57,549 nucleotides of DNA, taken from contig DASYQE010000088.1 of NCBI GenBank assembly GCA_036005805.1, forward strand, positions 1 to 57,549, in the 5' to 3' direction. The DNA is from DASRAU01 sp036005805. Its GTDB lineage: Bacteria > Acidobacteriota > Polarisedimenticolia > Gp22-AA2. Shown piece by piece: positions 43,326 to 52,376 of the stretch. A program made the position numbers and the translations under genes. Position 1 is the stretch's first letter. The number at the start of each line of letters is the position of its first letter. The notes beneath the pieces were generated by a model, which was given only the letters and a program-made list of their open reading frames with translations, searched no databases and was not told the origin of the DNA.

Positions 43326-44662
43326 TCCGGGCGCCACTCCCGCTGCTCGAATCGGGTGTACTCGCGCAGGAAGGCGAACTCGAGCGTGCCGATGGGGCCG
43401 TTGCGCTGCTTGGCGATGATCACCTGCGCCATGCCGCGGTTCTCCTCGGTCGGCTTGTACACCTCCTCGCGGAAGATGAAGAGGACGACGTCGGCGTCCT
43501 GCTCGATGGCGCCCGACTCGCGCAGGTCGGAGAGCTGCGGCTTGCTCCCCGGGCCGCGCTGCTCGGGCGCGCGCGACAGCTGCGAGATGGCGATGACCGG
43601 CACGCGCAGCTCCTTCGCCAGCTCCTTGAGCGAGCGGGAGATCTCGGTGATCTCCTGGTTGCGGTTTTCATGGCGGCCGCGGCCGCGCATCAGCTGCAGG
43701 TAGTCGATGATGACGAGGTCGAGCCCCTGCTCCTGCATCAGCCGGCGGCTCTTGGCGCGCATCTCCATGATGCCGACCCCGGCCGTGTCGTCGATGGCGA
43801 TGGGGATCTGCGACATCTCGGCGATGGTTTCGGTCACGCGCCGCCATTGCTCGCGCGTCAGCCGTCCGGTGCGCATGGCGTGGGCGTCGATGCGGGCCTG
43901 CCCGGTCAGCAGGCGCAGGAACAGCTGGTCGCGCGACATCTCCAGCGAGAACACGCCGACCCGGCGCCCCATGTTGGCGCAGTTCTGCGCGATGTTCATG
44001 GCGAACGCCGTCTTCCCCATGCTCGGGCGCGCCGCGACGATGATCAGGTCCCCGGGCTGGAACCCCGAGGTCTTCTCGTCCAGCTCGCCGTAACCGGTCG
44101 CGAGCCCGGTGATGTTGCTGCGCTGCGTCTGCAGCCGCTCGATGGTCCTGAGCCCCTCCTCGGCCAGGATCGACATGGGGACGAAGCCGCCGCGCAGCTG
44201 GTCCTGGGCGATCTGGAAGACCAGGCGCTCGGAGTTGTCGAGGAGATCCTCGACGGTGTCGCTGCCCTCGTAGGCGGTCTCGACGATCTTCCCGCCGGCT
44301 TCGATGAGCGCCCGGCGGATCGACTGCTGCTTGACGATTCTGGCGTAGTGCTCGATGTTGGCGGAGTGCGGCACGCCGTCGATGAGCGACGAGACGTAGG
44401 CGTGGCCGCCGACCACCTCCAGCTCGCCGGTGCGTTTCAGCTCCTCGACGACGGTGATCGGGTCGATGGCGGACGAGCGCTCCGACAGAACGCTCATGGC
44501 CTTGTACACGCGCCGGTGCTGGTCGCGGTAGAAGTCCGTGTCCTTGAGGAACTCCTGCGCCTGGTTCATGGCGCTGTTCATCACCATGATGGCGCCGAGC
44601 ACGGCCCGCTCCGCGTCGAGGTTGTAGGGGATTTCCTTCTCGAGGGTGATGTCGGTGGCCAT
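43322..44662 (-). CDS. dnaB: Replicative DNA helicase
   Basis: 446 aa hexameric helicase of the replication fork. The N-terminal DnaB domain starts PYNLDAERAVLGAIMV; the RecA-like domain has Walker A ARPSMGKTAFA (about 206-216), FSLEMSRDQLFLRLL, IIDYLQLMRG and DLRESGAIEQDADVVLFI. No intein is seen. ATG 44662 is chosen over an upstream in-frame start because it fits the family and GAAGAGAG precedes it. First gene of a five-gene overlapping operon. Confidence 0.97.
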   Translation of the reverse strand: MATDITLEKEIPYNLDAERAVLGAIMVMNSAMNQAQEFLKDTDFYRDQHRRVYKAMSVLSERSSAIDPITVVEELKRTGELEVVGGHAYVSSLIDGVPHSANIEHYARIVKQQSIRRALIEAGGKIVETAYEGSDTVEDLLDNSERLVFQIAQDQLRGGFVPMSILAEEGLRTIERLQTQRSNITGLATGYGELDEKTSGFQPGDLIIVAARPSMGKTAFAMNIAQNCANMGRRVGVFSLEMSRDQLFLRLLTGQARIDAHAMRTGRLTREQWRRVTETIAEMSQIPIAIDDTAGVGIMEMRAKSRRLMQEQGLDLVIIDYLQLMRGRGRHENRNQEITEISRSLKELAKELRVPVIAISQLSRAPEQRGPGSKPQLSDLRESGAIEQDADVVLFIFREEVYKPTEENRGMAQVIIAKQRNGPIGTLEFAFLREYTRFEQREWRPE

Positions 44663-44688
44663 GCGCGCTCTCTTCGGGGACGGGCGGC

Positions 44689-44697
44689 ATCCTAGCA
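44689..44697 (-). promoter_or_regulatory. Extended -10 promoter for dnaB operon
   Basis: Reverse strand TGCTAGGAT, a TGn-extended -10. The start would be near 44682, about 20 bases before the dnaB ATG. It is divergent from the rnpB promoter within the same 97-base gap. Confidence 0.45.
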
Positions 44698-44723
44698 TCG
44701 AATCGCGGCGTCGCTTCCCAGGA

Positions 44724-44753
44724 TTGCGACGAGGAGAGTCGATCGTCTACGAT
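44724..44753 (+). promoter_or_regulatory. rnpB promoter
   Basis: TTGCGA (44724-44729), an 18-base spacer, TACGAT (44748-44753). The first base of the RNase P P1 helix, 44760, lies seven bases after the -10, exactly where transcription should begin. Confidence 0.65.
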
Positions 44754-44759
44754 CGCCGC

Positions 44760-45188
<429 letters not shown>

Positions 45189-45247
45189 AGATCATCTCCA
45201 ACGCCGATCCGCGGTTCGGGCGCGCCTGGCGGCGTCTCGCGCCCGAG

Positions 45248-46411
45248 GTGGAGCGTCTCTCCGCCCGCCTGTTCGCGCTGCGCGAGCTGTCCCTTCATGA
45301 GAACGCGTCGAGCGCGCTGCTGCGCGCCTTCCTGCGCCGGCACGGCTTCCAGGTGAAATCCGGAGCGGGTGGGCTCCCGACCGCGTTCGTGGCGCGGCGC
45401 CGGATCGGGCGCGGCGGCCCACGCCTGGGGCTTCTGGCCGAGTACGACGCGCTGCCGGACATCGGCCATGCCTGCGGCCACAACCTGATCGGCGCCTCGG
45501 CGTGCGGCGCCGCCGTTCTCGCGGCGCGTCTCCTCGGCCGGACCCCGGCGGAGATCGTCGTCTACGGCACGCCGGCGGAGGAGACCATCGGCGGCAAGAT
45601 CGTCCTGGCGAAAGCGGGACTGTTCCGCGGCCTCGACGCGGCGCTGATGTTCCATCCCTCCACCGAGGACCGCGTCTACATGACCTCGCTGGCGTGCCAT
45701 TCGTTCGAGGTGGAGTTCCGCGGCCGCGCGGCCCACGCCGTCGCCTCGCCGGAGAAGGGAATCAACGCCCTCGCCGCGCTCCTGGGGCTGTTCGCGGCGA
45801 TGGACCGGCTGCGTCCCAGCCTGCCGGTCGAGGCGCGCATGCCCGGTGTCATCCTGGAGGGCGGACGGCGGCCGAACATCGTCCCGGACCGGGCCGTCGG
45901 CCGCTTCACGCTGCGCGCCGGCGACCTGCGCCGCCTCGGCCGCGTCAAGAGCGCCTTCTTCGCGGCGGGACGCGCCGCGGCGAAGAGTGTCGGCGCCCGG
46001 GTGCGTTTCCGAGCCGTCGACCTGCCGTACGCCGAGATGCGCACCAACGGGCCGCTGGCGGAGATCTTCAAGGAGGAGCTGCGCGCCCTCGGCCGCACCA
46101 CGGTCGACACGCCGCGCAAGGGGATGGGTTCGCTCGACATGGGGAACGTCAGCCAGGTCGTGCCGTCCATCCACCCGTTCGTCGCCATCGCACCGAAGAG
46201 CGCGCCGCTCCATTCGCGCGCCTTCGCGGTCCGCGCCGGCGGGCCGCCGGGACGACGGGGCCTGGCGATCGCCTCGCGCGCGCTCGCCGCAACACTGGTC
46301 CGCGCCGTGCACGACCCCGCCATCCTGCGTGCGGCGCGCCGGGCCTACGGGCGCGGCGGACACCCGTCCGGCGCGCCCCGGACGCTGCGCGCGGCCGGCG
46401 GCTCGCGGTGA
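45248..46411 (+). CDS. M20-family amidohydrolase (AbgB/PM20D2-like)
   Basis: 387 aa metal-dependent amidase. Signature GLLAEYDALPDIGHACGHNLIGASACGAA with GTPAEETIGGKIVLAKAG (metal ligands and catalytic Glu), a lid domain from FRGRAAHAVASPEKGINAL, and a C-terminal MGSLDMGNVSQVVPSIHPFVAI. This subgroup cleaves small N-acyl or dipeptide-like amides; the substrate is not readable. The start GTG 45248 lacks a good ribosome binding site, and no ATG or GTG precedes it in frame back to rnpB, so a slightly different start is possible. The stop overlaps the next start (GTGA). Confidence 0.88.
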   Translation: MERLSARLFALRELSLHENASSALLRAFLRRHGFQVKSGAGGLPTAFVARRRIGRGGPRLGLLAEYDALPDIGHACGHNLIGASACGAAVLAARLLGRTPAEIVVYGTPAEETIGGKIVLAKAGLFRGLDAALMFHPSTEDRVYMTSLACHSFEVEFRGRAAHAVASPEKGINALAALLGLFAAMDRLRPSLPVEARMPGVILEGGRRPNIVPDRAVGRFTLRAGDLRRLGRVKSAFFAAGRAAAKSVGARVRFRAVDLPYAEMRTNGPLAEIFKEELRALGRTTVDTPRKGMGSLDMGNVSQVVPSIHPFVAIAPKSAPLHSRAFAVRAGGPPGRRGLAIASRALAATLVRAVHDPAILRAARRAYGRGGHPSGAPRTLRAAGGSR

Positions 46412-47343
46412 CGCGCGGCGCGGCGCGGCGGGCGGTCAAGCGCGGGGGAGCGCGGCGCCCGCTGCTCCAGCGGGGGGATCGGATCGCCGTGGTGGCGCCG
46501 GCGGGACCCGCGCCGCTCGAGGAGCTGGAGCGCGGCGTCGCCTTCCTCGAGAAGCGCGGCTACGTCGTGACGCGCGGCGCACACCTGTCGGGCCGGCACG
46601 CCTATCTCGCGGGGACCGACGCGGAGCGGGCCGCGGATCTGAACGCCGCCATCCGCGATCCTCGGGTCCGGCTCGTCTGGTGCGCCCGCGGCGGCTACGG
46701 CACGCCGCGCCTGCTCGATCGCGTCGACACGCGGGCCCTGCGCCGCGACCCGAAGCCGCTCCTCGGCTACAGCGACGAAACGGCCCTTCAGGAACTCTGG
46801 CGCCGGGCCGGCGCGCCGATTCTCTACGGTCCTCACGTGGTGGAGCTTCACGACCGGCGGGCGTGGCACGCCGGCTCGCTCGACGCCGCGCTGCAGGGTC
46901 GGGCGGTCGCGGTGCCGTTGGCGCGGCGCGCCGTGGCGCGGGAGGGGCGCGCGGCGGGTCCGCTTCTGGGCGGCTGCCTGTCGCTTCTCGTCGGGCTGGC
47001 GGGAACGCCGTACGAGCCGCCGCTCGACGGGGCCATCCTGTTCTGGGAGGACCTGAACGAGCAGCCGTTCCGGATCGACCGGATGCTCACGCACCTGAAG
47101 AATGCCGGGTGGCTGTCGCGCCTCTCCGGCATGGTCGTCGGCCGGCTGTACGGCTGCCGGGCGCAGGATCCGCGTCTCGATCGCTCGATCCGCGACATCC
47201 TGCTCGACCGCCTGGAAGGGACGCGCTATCCCGTGGTGTTCGATCTTCCGGCGGGACACGTCCCGGGCAAATGGACGCTGCCTCTCGGGGGACCGGCGCG
47301 CCTCGACACGGGCGCCTTACGACTGACGATCAGCGCACGCTGA
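46408..47343 (+). CDS. LD-carboxypeptidase (peptidase S66, LdcA/MccF family)
   Basis: 311 aa. It removes the terminal D-alanine from peptidoglycan tetrapeptides or cleaves related amides. VWCARGGYGTPRLLDRVD, the nucleophile region LLGYSDETAL, then WEDLNEQPFRIDRMLTHL (Glu) and LPAGHVPGKWTLPLG (His) complete the Ser-Glu-His triad. GTG 46408 overlaps the M20 gene stop, so both hydrolases form one operon. No signal peptide, so cytoplasmic muropeptide recycling is likely. The 3' end overlaps the convergent GWxTD gene by 14 bases. Confidence 0.93.
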   Translation: MTRGAARRAVKRGGARRPLLQRGDRIAVVAPAGPAPLEELERGVAFLEKRGYVVTRGAHLSGRHAYLAGTDAERAADLNAAIRDPRVRLVWCARGGYGTPRLLDRVDTRALRRDPKPLLGYSDETALQELWRRAGAPILYGPHVVELHDRRAWHAGSLDAALQGRAVAVPLARRAVAREGRAAGPLLGGCLSLLVGLAGTPYEPPLDGAILFWEDLNEQPFRIDRMLTHLKNAGWLSRLSGMVVGRLYGCRAQDPRLDRSIRDILLDRLEGTRYPVVFDLPAGHVPGKWTLPLGGPARLDTGALRLTISAR

Positions 47344-48811
47344 ACAGGACCTCGCGCGTCAGCGACTGGCCATTGGTCTTGTCGGTGACCTTGGCTTCCA
47401 TGCGGAAGTCGGCCGGCAGCGCCACGTTGGCGCCGACGAGGTTGGCGATCGGCAGCTCCCACAGCTCCACCTGGCCGACCGGCTTCACCACCGGCTTGCG
47501 GTACGGCTTCCAGCCGGAGGCGTCCTTCACGTAGAAGGTGTAGGTCGATTCCAGGTTCGGCTTGCTCGTGGCGGTGTCGGGAGTCGGGTTGTAGACCTGG
47601 TAGTAGAAGGCGAGCGCGTCGGCTTTGGTCAAAACCGGCACGGCGCGCGGCACCAGGCGGAACGAGCCGATGCTGTAGAGCCCGCCGCCGCCGGATTTGT
47701 CGTCGTCCGGGCCGACGCTCTGGTCCTTCTTCCCGTACTGCGCCAGGAGCGACACGGTGCTCATGTCGAACTGCTTGGCGGCGTAGTCCGGGACCTTCAG
47801 GGTGGTGACGAGCGTCCCCATCTGCCCCTTCATCACCTTGTCCTCGACCACCACCGCCTGCTTGTAGGTCCCCGGCTTGAGATTGCGGCGTGCCTGGTAG
47901 ACGAACCCGGCCGCCGGCCCGTCGGAAGCGGGGGCGGGTACGAACGGCAGCGCCCCCGTCATGTTGATCGGCTTCGCGTCGCCCTCGGGGGCGAGGCGCG
48001 CGAACGGCAGGATCGCCTCCGTGCCGCCGCCGTGGGCCGCCTCGCGCGGCACCTCGATGGTCGTCACCACCAGCGTCGTCGCATCGGCCGTGGCGTAGAA
48101 GTCGTTCTTGACCTGGAACGGCACGTCGGTCGGACCGCTGCCCTTGGCGGCCACCGCGTCGAGGATGGGGATCTGCCGCTGGCTCTCGGGAGAGGTGTCC
48201 TCGGGGACCTCCTTGGGAGCGGCGGCGGCGACCTCCTGCGAGGCGTCCGCCACCAGGCTCGGGATCTTCCAGCCGATGCCGCGCGTCTCGTCGTGCGCCG
48301 CGACGTAGGTCTCGAGGGTCTTCTTGTCGCGCAGCAGGAAGCCGGTGTCCACGGGAGCGAAGCTCAGCTCGAACTTGTCCTTGATGCCGTTCACCGGGCT
48401 CGGCTCGTACACCCAGTAGGTGTAGCGCGAGTCCTTGTGCTGGCTGGCCGGAGGCCCGAGCAGGATGAAGACGCGTCCGAAGTCGGAGACCGATCCTTCC
48501 TTGAGCATCGTCTTGTAGGCCTTGTCCGCCTGCTCCACGCGCTGCCAGAAGATCGTCTGGTACTCGTTTTCGGGCGTCCCCGGCGTCGGATCACGCTTCT
48601 CCCAGAAGGTCCTGGCGAAAGCTGCCCGCTCGTCGTCGGTCTTGAGCGCCTTGAACTGCTTCTCCTCGTCCTCGGACATGAGCCACTGGACCGGGCCCTT
48701 GGCCCAGTCCTTCCCCGGAGTCTTCCAGTCGGGAGGCCCGCCGGCCCCCACCGTGGCCAGGAGCAGGACACCGAGAACCGCAGGCCGGACGAACGAACGC
48801 AGTGCGCGCAT
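47330..48811 (-). CDS. GWxTD domain-containing secreted protein
   Basis: 493 aa with a signal peptide (residues 1-27). The GWxTD domain spans about 38-150: GPVQWLMSEDEEKQFKALKTDDERAAFARTFWEKRDPTPGTPENEYQ-type sequence, then GRVFILLGPPASQ and YWVYEPSP. C-terminal beta-rich domains follow. The family is common in Acidobacteriota and of unknown function. ATG 48811 is preferred over GTG 48823, with GAGGGA just upstream. Its own consensus promoter lies at 48836-48864, divergent from truA. Confidence 0.9.
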   Translation of the reverse strand: MRALRSFVRPAVLGVLLLATVGAGGPPDWKTPGKDWAKGPVQWLMSEDEEKQFKALKTDDERAAFARTFWEKRDPTPGTPENEYQTIFWQRVEQADKAYKTMLKEGSVSDFGRVFILLGPPASQHKDSRYTYWVYEPSPVNGIKDKFELSFAPVDTGFLLRDKKTLETYVAAHDETRGIGWKIPSLVADASQEVAAAAPKEVPEDTSPESQRQIPILDAVAAKGSGPTDVPFQVKNDFYATADATTLVVTTIEVPREAAHGGGTEAILPFARLAPEGDAKPINMTGALPFVPAPASDGPAAGFVYQARRNLKPGTYKQAVVVEDKVMKGQMGTLVTTLKVPDYAAKQFDMSTVSLLAQYGKKDQSVGPDDDKSGGGGLYSIGSFRLVPRAVPVLTKADALAFYYQVYNPTPDTATSKPNLESTYTFYVKDASGWKPYRKPVVKPVGQVELWELPIANLVGANVALPADFRMEAKVTDKTNGQSLTREVLFSVR

Positions 48812-48835
48812 GGGATCCCTCACAGAGAGGCGCGG

Positions 48836-48864
48836 ATTATAGCCACCGCCGCCGCCCCCGGCAA
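48836..48864 (-). promoter_or_regulatory. Promoter for the GWxTD gene
   Basis: Reverse strand TTGCCG (48864-48859), a 17-base spacer and a perfect TATAAT (48841-48836). The leader is about 18 bases. Confidence 0.7.
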
Positions 48865-48886
48865 AACCGGCATCCGGGGGCAGGTA

Positions 48887-48916
48887 TTAAAAGGAGGGGA
48901 GACACGCCCCTATAAT
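48887..48916 (+). promoter_or_regulatory. Promoter for truA, close to the start codon
   Basis: TTAAAA (48887-48892), an 18-base spacer and a perfect TATAAT (48911-48916). Initiation near 48923 leaves about five bases before GTG 48928. The nearby GGAGGGG at 48893-48899 lies upstream of the -10 and cannot be the ribosome binding site. Confidence 0.65.
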
Positions 48917-48927
48917 GCGCGGCGCGC

Positions 48928-49674
48928 GTGACCATCAAGATGAAGCTGGCGTACGTCGGGACCCGCTATGCCGGCTGGCAGATCCAGCCGGCGCTTCCCA
49001 CCATCCAGGGGCACCTCGAAGACCGTCTCGGACGCCTCCTCCGGGAAAAGATCACCGTCTTCGGCGCGGGGCGGACCGACTCGGGTGTGCACGCGCTGGG
49101 GCAGGTGGCCAGCTTCACGACGCAGAGGCAGGTGCCGCTCGATGGGCTGCGGCGCGGCCTGAACGCCCGGCTGCCGGAGGACATCCGCGTCCTCGTGACC
49201 GGGCAGGTCGCCGACTCCTTCCATGCCCGGAGCGATGCCCAAGGCAAGGAGTACGCCTATCGCTTCAGCCGCGCCGAGGTGACCTCGCCTTTCCGCGCTC
49301 CCTTCGTCTGCCCGGTGCGCGGCCGGCTCGACCTCGACGCGATGCGCCGCGGCGCGGCCGGGTTCGAGGGCCGGCACGACTTCACCTCGCTCGCGCCGTC
49401 TTCGCTCGAGCTTCAGGACCGGGTGCGCACCATCCGCTCGCTGCGGATCGAAGAGGAAGGCGACGAGGTCGTCCTGAAGGTGCAGGGCGACGGATTCCTG
49501 CGCCACATGGTCCGGACCATCGCCGGAACGCTCCTCGACATCGCGCGCGGCGTCCGCGAGGCCGGGGAGGTGCCGCGCATCCTCGCGGCGCGCGACCGCC
49601 GCGCCGCCGGACCGTGCGCGCCGGCGCGCGGGCTGACCCTCGTCGAGGTGTTCTACGCGGAGGCGGGCGCGTGA
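48928..49674 (+). CDS. truA: tRNA pseudouridine synthase A
   Basis: 248 aa. It converts uridines 38-40 of the tRNA anticodon arm to pseudouridine. The catalytic D51 lies in FGAGRTDSGVHALGQVASF; KEYAYRFSRAEV, GRHDFTSLAP and GDGFLRHMVRTIAGTLLDIARG are conserved. GTG 48928 fits the family N-terminus (MKLAYVGTRYAGWQIQP follows four residues later). The mRNA may be nearly leaderless. Coupled to galE by GTGA. Confidence 0.95.
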   Translation: MTIKMKLAYVGTRYAGWQIQPALPTIQGHLEDRLGRLLREKITVFGAGRTDSGVHALGQVASFTTQRQVPLDGLRRGLNARLPEDIRVLVTGQVADSFHARSDAQGKEYAYRFSRAEVTSPFRAPFVCPVRGRLDLDAMRRGAAGFEGRHDFTSLAPSSLELQDRVRTIRSLRIEEEGDEVVLKVQGDGFLRHMVRTIAGTLLDIARGVREAGEVPRILAARDRRAAGPCAPARGLTLVEVFYAEAGA

Positions 49675-50648
49675 ACCTGCTGGTCACGGGAGGCGCCGGC
49701 TACGTCGGCGGGGCCGTGGCGCGGCGCCTGCGCGCGGCGGGCCACGCGGTGACCATCCTCGACGACCTGAGCACGGGGCACCGTCACAACGTCGAAGGGT
49801 TCGACTTCGTCGAGGCCGACATGGCGGACCGGGAAGCGATCGAGCCGGTCCTGGCCCGGCGGCGGATCGAAGGGATCGTCCACATGGCCGCGCTCTGCCT
49901 CGTCGGCGCGTCGGTGAAGGATCCGGAGGCTTACTACGATCACAATCTGCGACGCCCCCTGGTGCTGCTGGACCTGGCGCTGCGGGCGGGCGTGGGCCGC
50001 TTCGTCTTTTCCTCGAGCGCCGCCGTCTACGGCGAGCCGGACGCGACCCCGATCGAAGAGGGCCATCCGACCCGTCCGACCAATCCGTACGGCGAGACCA
50101 AGCTGGCGTTCGAGCGTGCGCTGGCCTGGCACGCGGCGGCGCGGGGGACCGTGGCGGTGGCGCTGCGGTACTTCAACGCGGCCGGCAGCACCGCCGACGG
50201 CCACGGCGAAGAGCACGCCGAGGAGACCCACCTGATTCCGAACGTCCTGCGCGCCGCCCTCGGCGGAGAGCCGATCGCCATCTTCGGCACCGATTATCCC
50301 ACTCCCGACGGCACTGCGGTGCGCGACTACGTCCACATCGAGGACCTCGCCGAGGCCCACCGCCTGGCGCTGGAGCACGCCGCCCCGACCGGTCGCCTCA
50401 CGGTGTTCAACCTGGGGAGCGGGCAGGGGGCCTCGGTGCGCGAGGTGATCGACACGGCCCGCCGCGTCACGGGCCGGCCGGTCCCGGTCGTCGAGGCGGC
50501 GCGCCGTTCCGGCGACCCCGCCCGGCTCGTCGCCTCGCACGCCCGCGCCGGGAAGGTCCTCGGGTGGCGCGCCACGCGCGTGGATCTCGCCGGGATCATC
50601 GAATCGGCCTGGCGCTTCGCGCAGCGGGGCGTTTCTGGCAGCCGGTGA
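49671..50648 (+). CDS. galE: UDP-glucose 4-epimerase (GalE-type SDR)
   Basis: 325 aa. Interconverts UDP-glucose/UDP-galactose or the N-acetyl forms. NAD-binding GGAGYVG at 7-13, SSSAAVYG with catalytic Ser, NPYGETK (YxxxK), LRYFNAAGS, and the GalE block DYPTPDGTAVRDYVHIEDLAEAH. It starts at GTG overlapping the truA stop (GTGA). It probably supplies a nucleotide sugar for the EPS locus. Substrate range (GalE, Gne or WbpP-like) is not determined. Confidence 0.93.
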   Translation: MNLLVTGGAGYVGGAVARRLRAAGHAVTILDDLSTGHRHNVEGFDFVEADMADREAIEPVLARRRIEGIVHMAALCLVGASVKDPEAYYDHNLRRPLVLLDLALRAGVGRFVFSSSAAVYGEPDATPIEEGHPTRPTNPYGETKLAFERALAWHAAARGTVAVALRYFNAAGSTADGHGEEHAEETHLIPNVLRAALGGEPIAIFGTDYPTPDGTAVRDYVHIEDLAEAHRLALEHAAPTGRLTVFNLGSGQGASVREVIDTARRVTGRPVPVVEAARRSGDPARLVASHARAGKVLGWRATRVDLAGIIESAWRFAQRGVSGSR

Positions 50649-50655
50649 AGGCGTG

Positions 50656-50664
50656 TGCTACGAT
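50656..50664 (+). promoter_or_regulatory. Extended -10 promoter for uppS operon
   Basis: TGCTACGAT, a TGn-extended -10 with the same TACGAT hexamer as rnpB. Initiation near 50671 gives a leader of about 30 bases. Confidence 0.45.
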
Positions 50665-50700
50665 GCGCGCCGAACGCGCGAGGGGATTGGTTAGCCCCGC

Positions 50701-51531
50701 ATGTCCGACCCACTGAACCAGCTCCGGGGATTCATCCGCGACGGCAGTCCCGAGGCGACCCTCGTCGGCGCCATCGATTTCGACCGCCTGCCGCGCCACA
50801 TCGCCATCATCATGGACGGCAACGGCCGCTGGGCCCGCCAGCGCAGCCTGCCGCGCGTCGCCGGCCACCGCGCCGGCATCGCGGCGGTGCGGGACGTGGT
50901 CGAGACCTCCGCTCGCATCGGTTGCGAGGTCCTGACGCTGTACGCCTTCTCGGTCGAGAACTGGAAGCGTCCGCGCGCCGAGGTCAGCACCCTCATGTCG
51001 CTTTTGCGCGAGTACCTGCGCAAGGAGCTCAAAACGCTCCTCGAGCACGACATCGCCTTCAACGTCATCGGCCGGATCGAGGAGCTCGCGACGCCTGTGC
51101 GGCGCGACCTCGAGGAGACCCGCGGCCGGACGCGCGACAACCGCGGCATGCTGTTCAACATCGCGCTGTCCTACGGCGGCCGCACGGAGATCGTCGACGC
51201 CTGCAACCGCCTGCTGCGCGAGCGCGGCGGCGCGCCCGACGCCGCCGCCGGCGAGCCGATCGACGAAGCGACCTTCGAGCGCTACCTCTACACGGCCGGC
51301 CAGCCCGATCCCGACCTGCTCATCCGGACCTCCGGCGAGCTGCGCATCAGCAACTTCCTGCTGTGGCAAATCGCCTACTCCGAGATCTGGGTGACCGAGA
51401 CGCTGTGGCCCGACTTCCGCCGCGGGGAGCTGCTGCAGGCGATCGTCGACTACCAGAAACGGGAGCGGCGCTACGGCCGGGTCGAGCCGAGCCGCGGGAC
51501 CGTCGCCGCCTCGCCGGGCCAGGCCCGGTAG
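50701..51531 (+). CDS. uppS: Undecaprenyl diphosphate synthase
   Basis: 276 aa cis-prenyltransferase making the C55 lipid carrier used for peptidoglycan and EPS. HIAIIMDGNGRWARQR (catalytic D39), GHRAGIAAVRDVVE, LTLYAFSVENWKRP and DLLIRTSGELRISNFLLWQIAYSE are all present. An N-terminal extension of about 32 residues and a short C-terminal tail are unconserved. First gene of the uppS-cdsA-dxr-rseP block. It directly supports the EPS locus by supplying undecaprenyl phosphate. Confidence 0.96.
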   Translation: MSDPLNQLRGFIRDGSPEATLVGAIDFDRLPRHIAIIMDGNGRWARQRSLPRVAGHRAGIAAVRDVVETSARIGCEVLTLYAFSVENWKRPRAEVSTLMSLLREYLRKELKTLLEHDIAFNVIGRIEELATPVRRDLEETRGRTRDNRGMLFNIALSYGGRTEIVDACNRLLRERGGAPDAAAGEPIDEATFERYLYTAGQPDPDLLIRTSGELRISNFLLWQIAYSEIWVTETLWPDFRRGELLQAIVDYQKRERRYGRVEPSRGTVAASPGQAR

Positions 51532-51542
51532 GCATCGCCATC

Positions 51543-52376
51543 TTGCGCTCGGGATTGCCGGCACGGATCCTCTCGGCGGTCGTCTTCCTGCCGATCTTCT
51601 GGATCCTGGTGAAGCGCTTCGGACCGCTTCCCTACGAGGCGCTGCTGGCGGTCGCCGCGGGCCTCGGGCTGTACGAGCTGTACGCCCTCGCCGAGGCCCG
51701 CGGACATCGCTGCCACCGGGTGCTCGGCGCGTGCACCGCCGCGCTGGTGCTGGCGACCTTCGCGGTGCCGGGGCTGCCGCTGTCCGCCGTCCTGGCGGCG
51801 GCGCTGTTCGCCCTGCCGTTGGCGTCTTTGTGGCGCGGCGGCGACTTCGGGCGCGCCTTCGGCGATATCGGCGCAACGCTGTTCGCCGCCGCCTTCGTCG
51901 GGCTGCTGTTCGGCTACCTGCTGTCGCTTCGCCTCATGAGCGACGCGGTGAAGGGGGACGAGATGGGGAGCGATCTCGTCTTTCTCCTGTTCTTCGTGGT
52001 GTGGGGGAGCGACGTCTTCGCGTACGCCGTCGGGCGCCTGCTGGGCCGGCGGCCGCTGGCCCCGGGGGTCAGCCCGAAGAAGACCGTCGAGGGGGCGATC
52101 GGCGGACTGCTCGGGGCGATCCTGCTGGCGTTCGTGGCGCGCGCCTGGTTCCTGTACCGCCTGACGGTGCGCGACGCCGTCCTGTTGGGCTTCGCGCTCG
52201 GCGTCGTCGGCATGGTGGGGGATCTGGTGGAGTCGATGCTCAAGCGCGGGGCCGGGGTGAAGGACAGCGCGCGCCTCGTGCCGGGGCACGGCGGGCTGCT
52301 CGATCGTGTCGATTCGCTGCTCTATGCCGCGCCGCTTCTCTACTACTATTACCTCTTCGCGATGAGGACCGGATGA
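51543..52376 (+). CDS. cdsA: Phosphatidate cytidylyltransferase (CDP-diglyceride synthase)
   Basis: 277 aa with seven or eight hydrophobic helices. It makes CDP-diacylglycerol for phospholipids. The signature is complete: SPKKTVEGAIGGLLGA, then GDLVESMLKRGAGVKDS and PGHGGLLDRVDSLLYAAP. The start is set at TTG 51543 (LRSGLPARILSAVVFLPIFW), as no ATG or GTG lies between the uppS stop and the first helix. The stop overlaps dxr (ATGA). Confidence 0.95.
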   Translation: MRSGLPARILSAVVFLPIFWILVKRFGPLPYEALLAVAAGLGLYELYALAEARGHRCHRVLGACTAALVLATFAVPGLPLSAVLAAALFALPLASLWRGGDFGRAFGDIGATLFAAAFVGLLFGYLLSLRLMSDAVKGDEMGSDLVFLLFFVVWGSDVFAYAVGRLLGRRPLAPGVSPKKTVEGAIGGLLGAILLAFVARAWFLYRLTVRDAVLLGFALGVVGMVGDLVESMLKRGAGVKDSARLVPGHGGLLDRVDSLLYAAPLLYYYYLFAMRTG

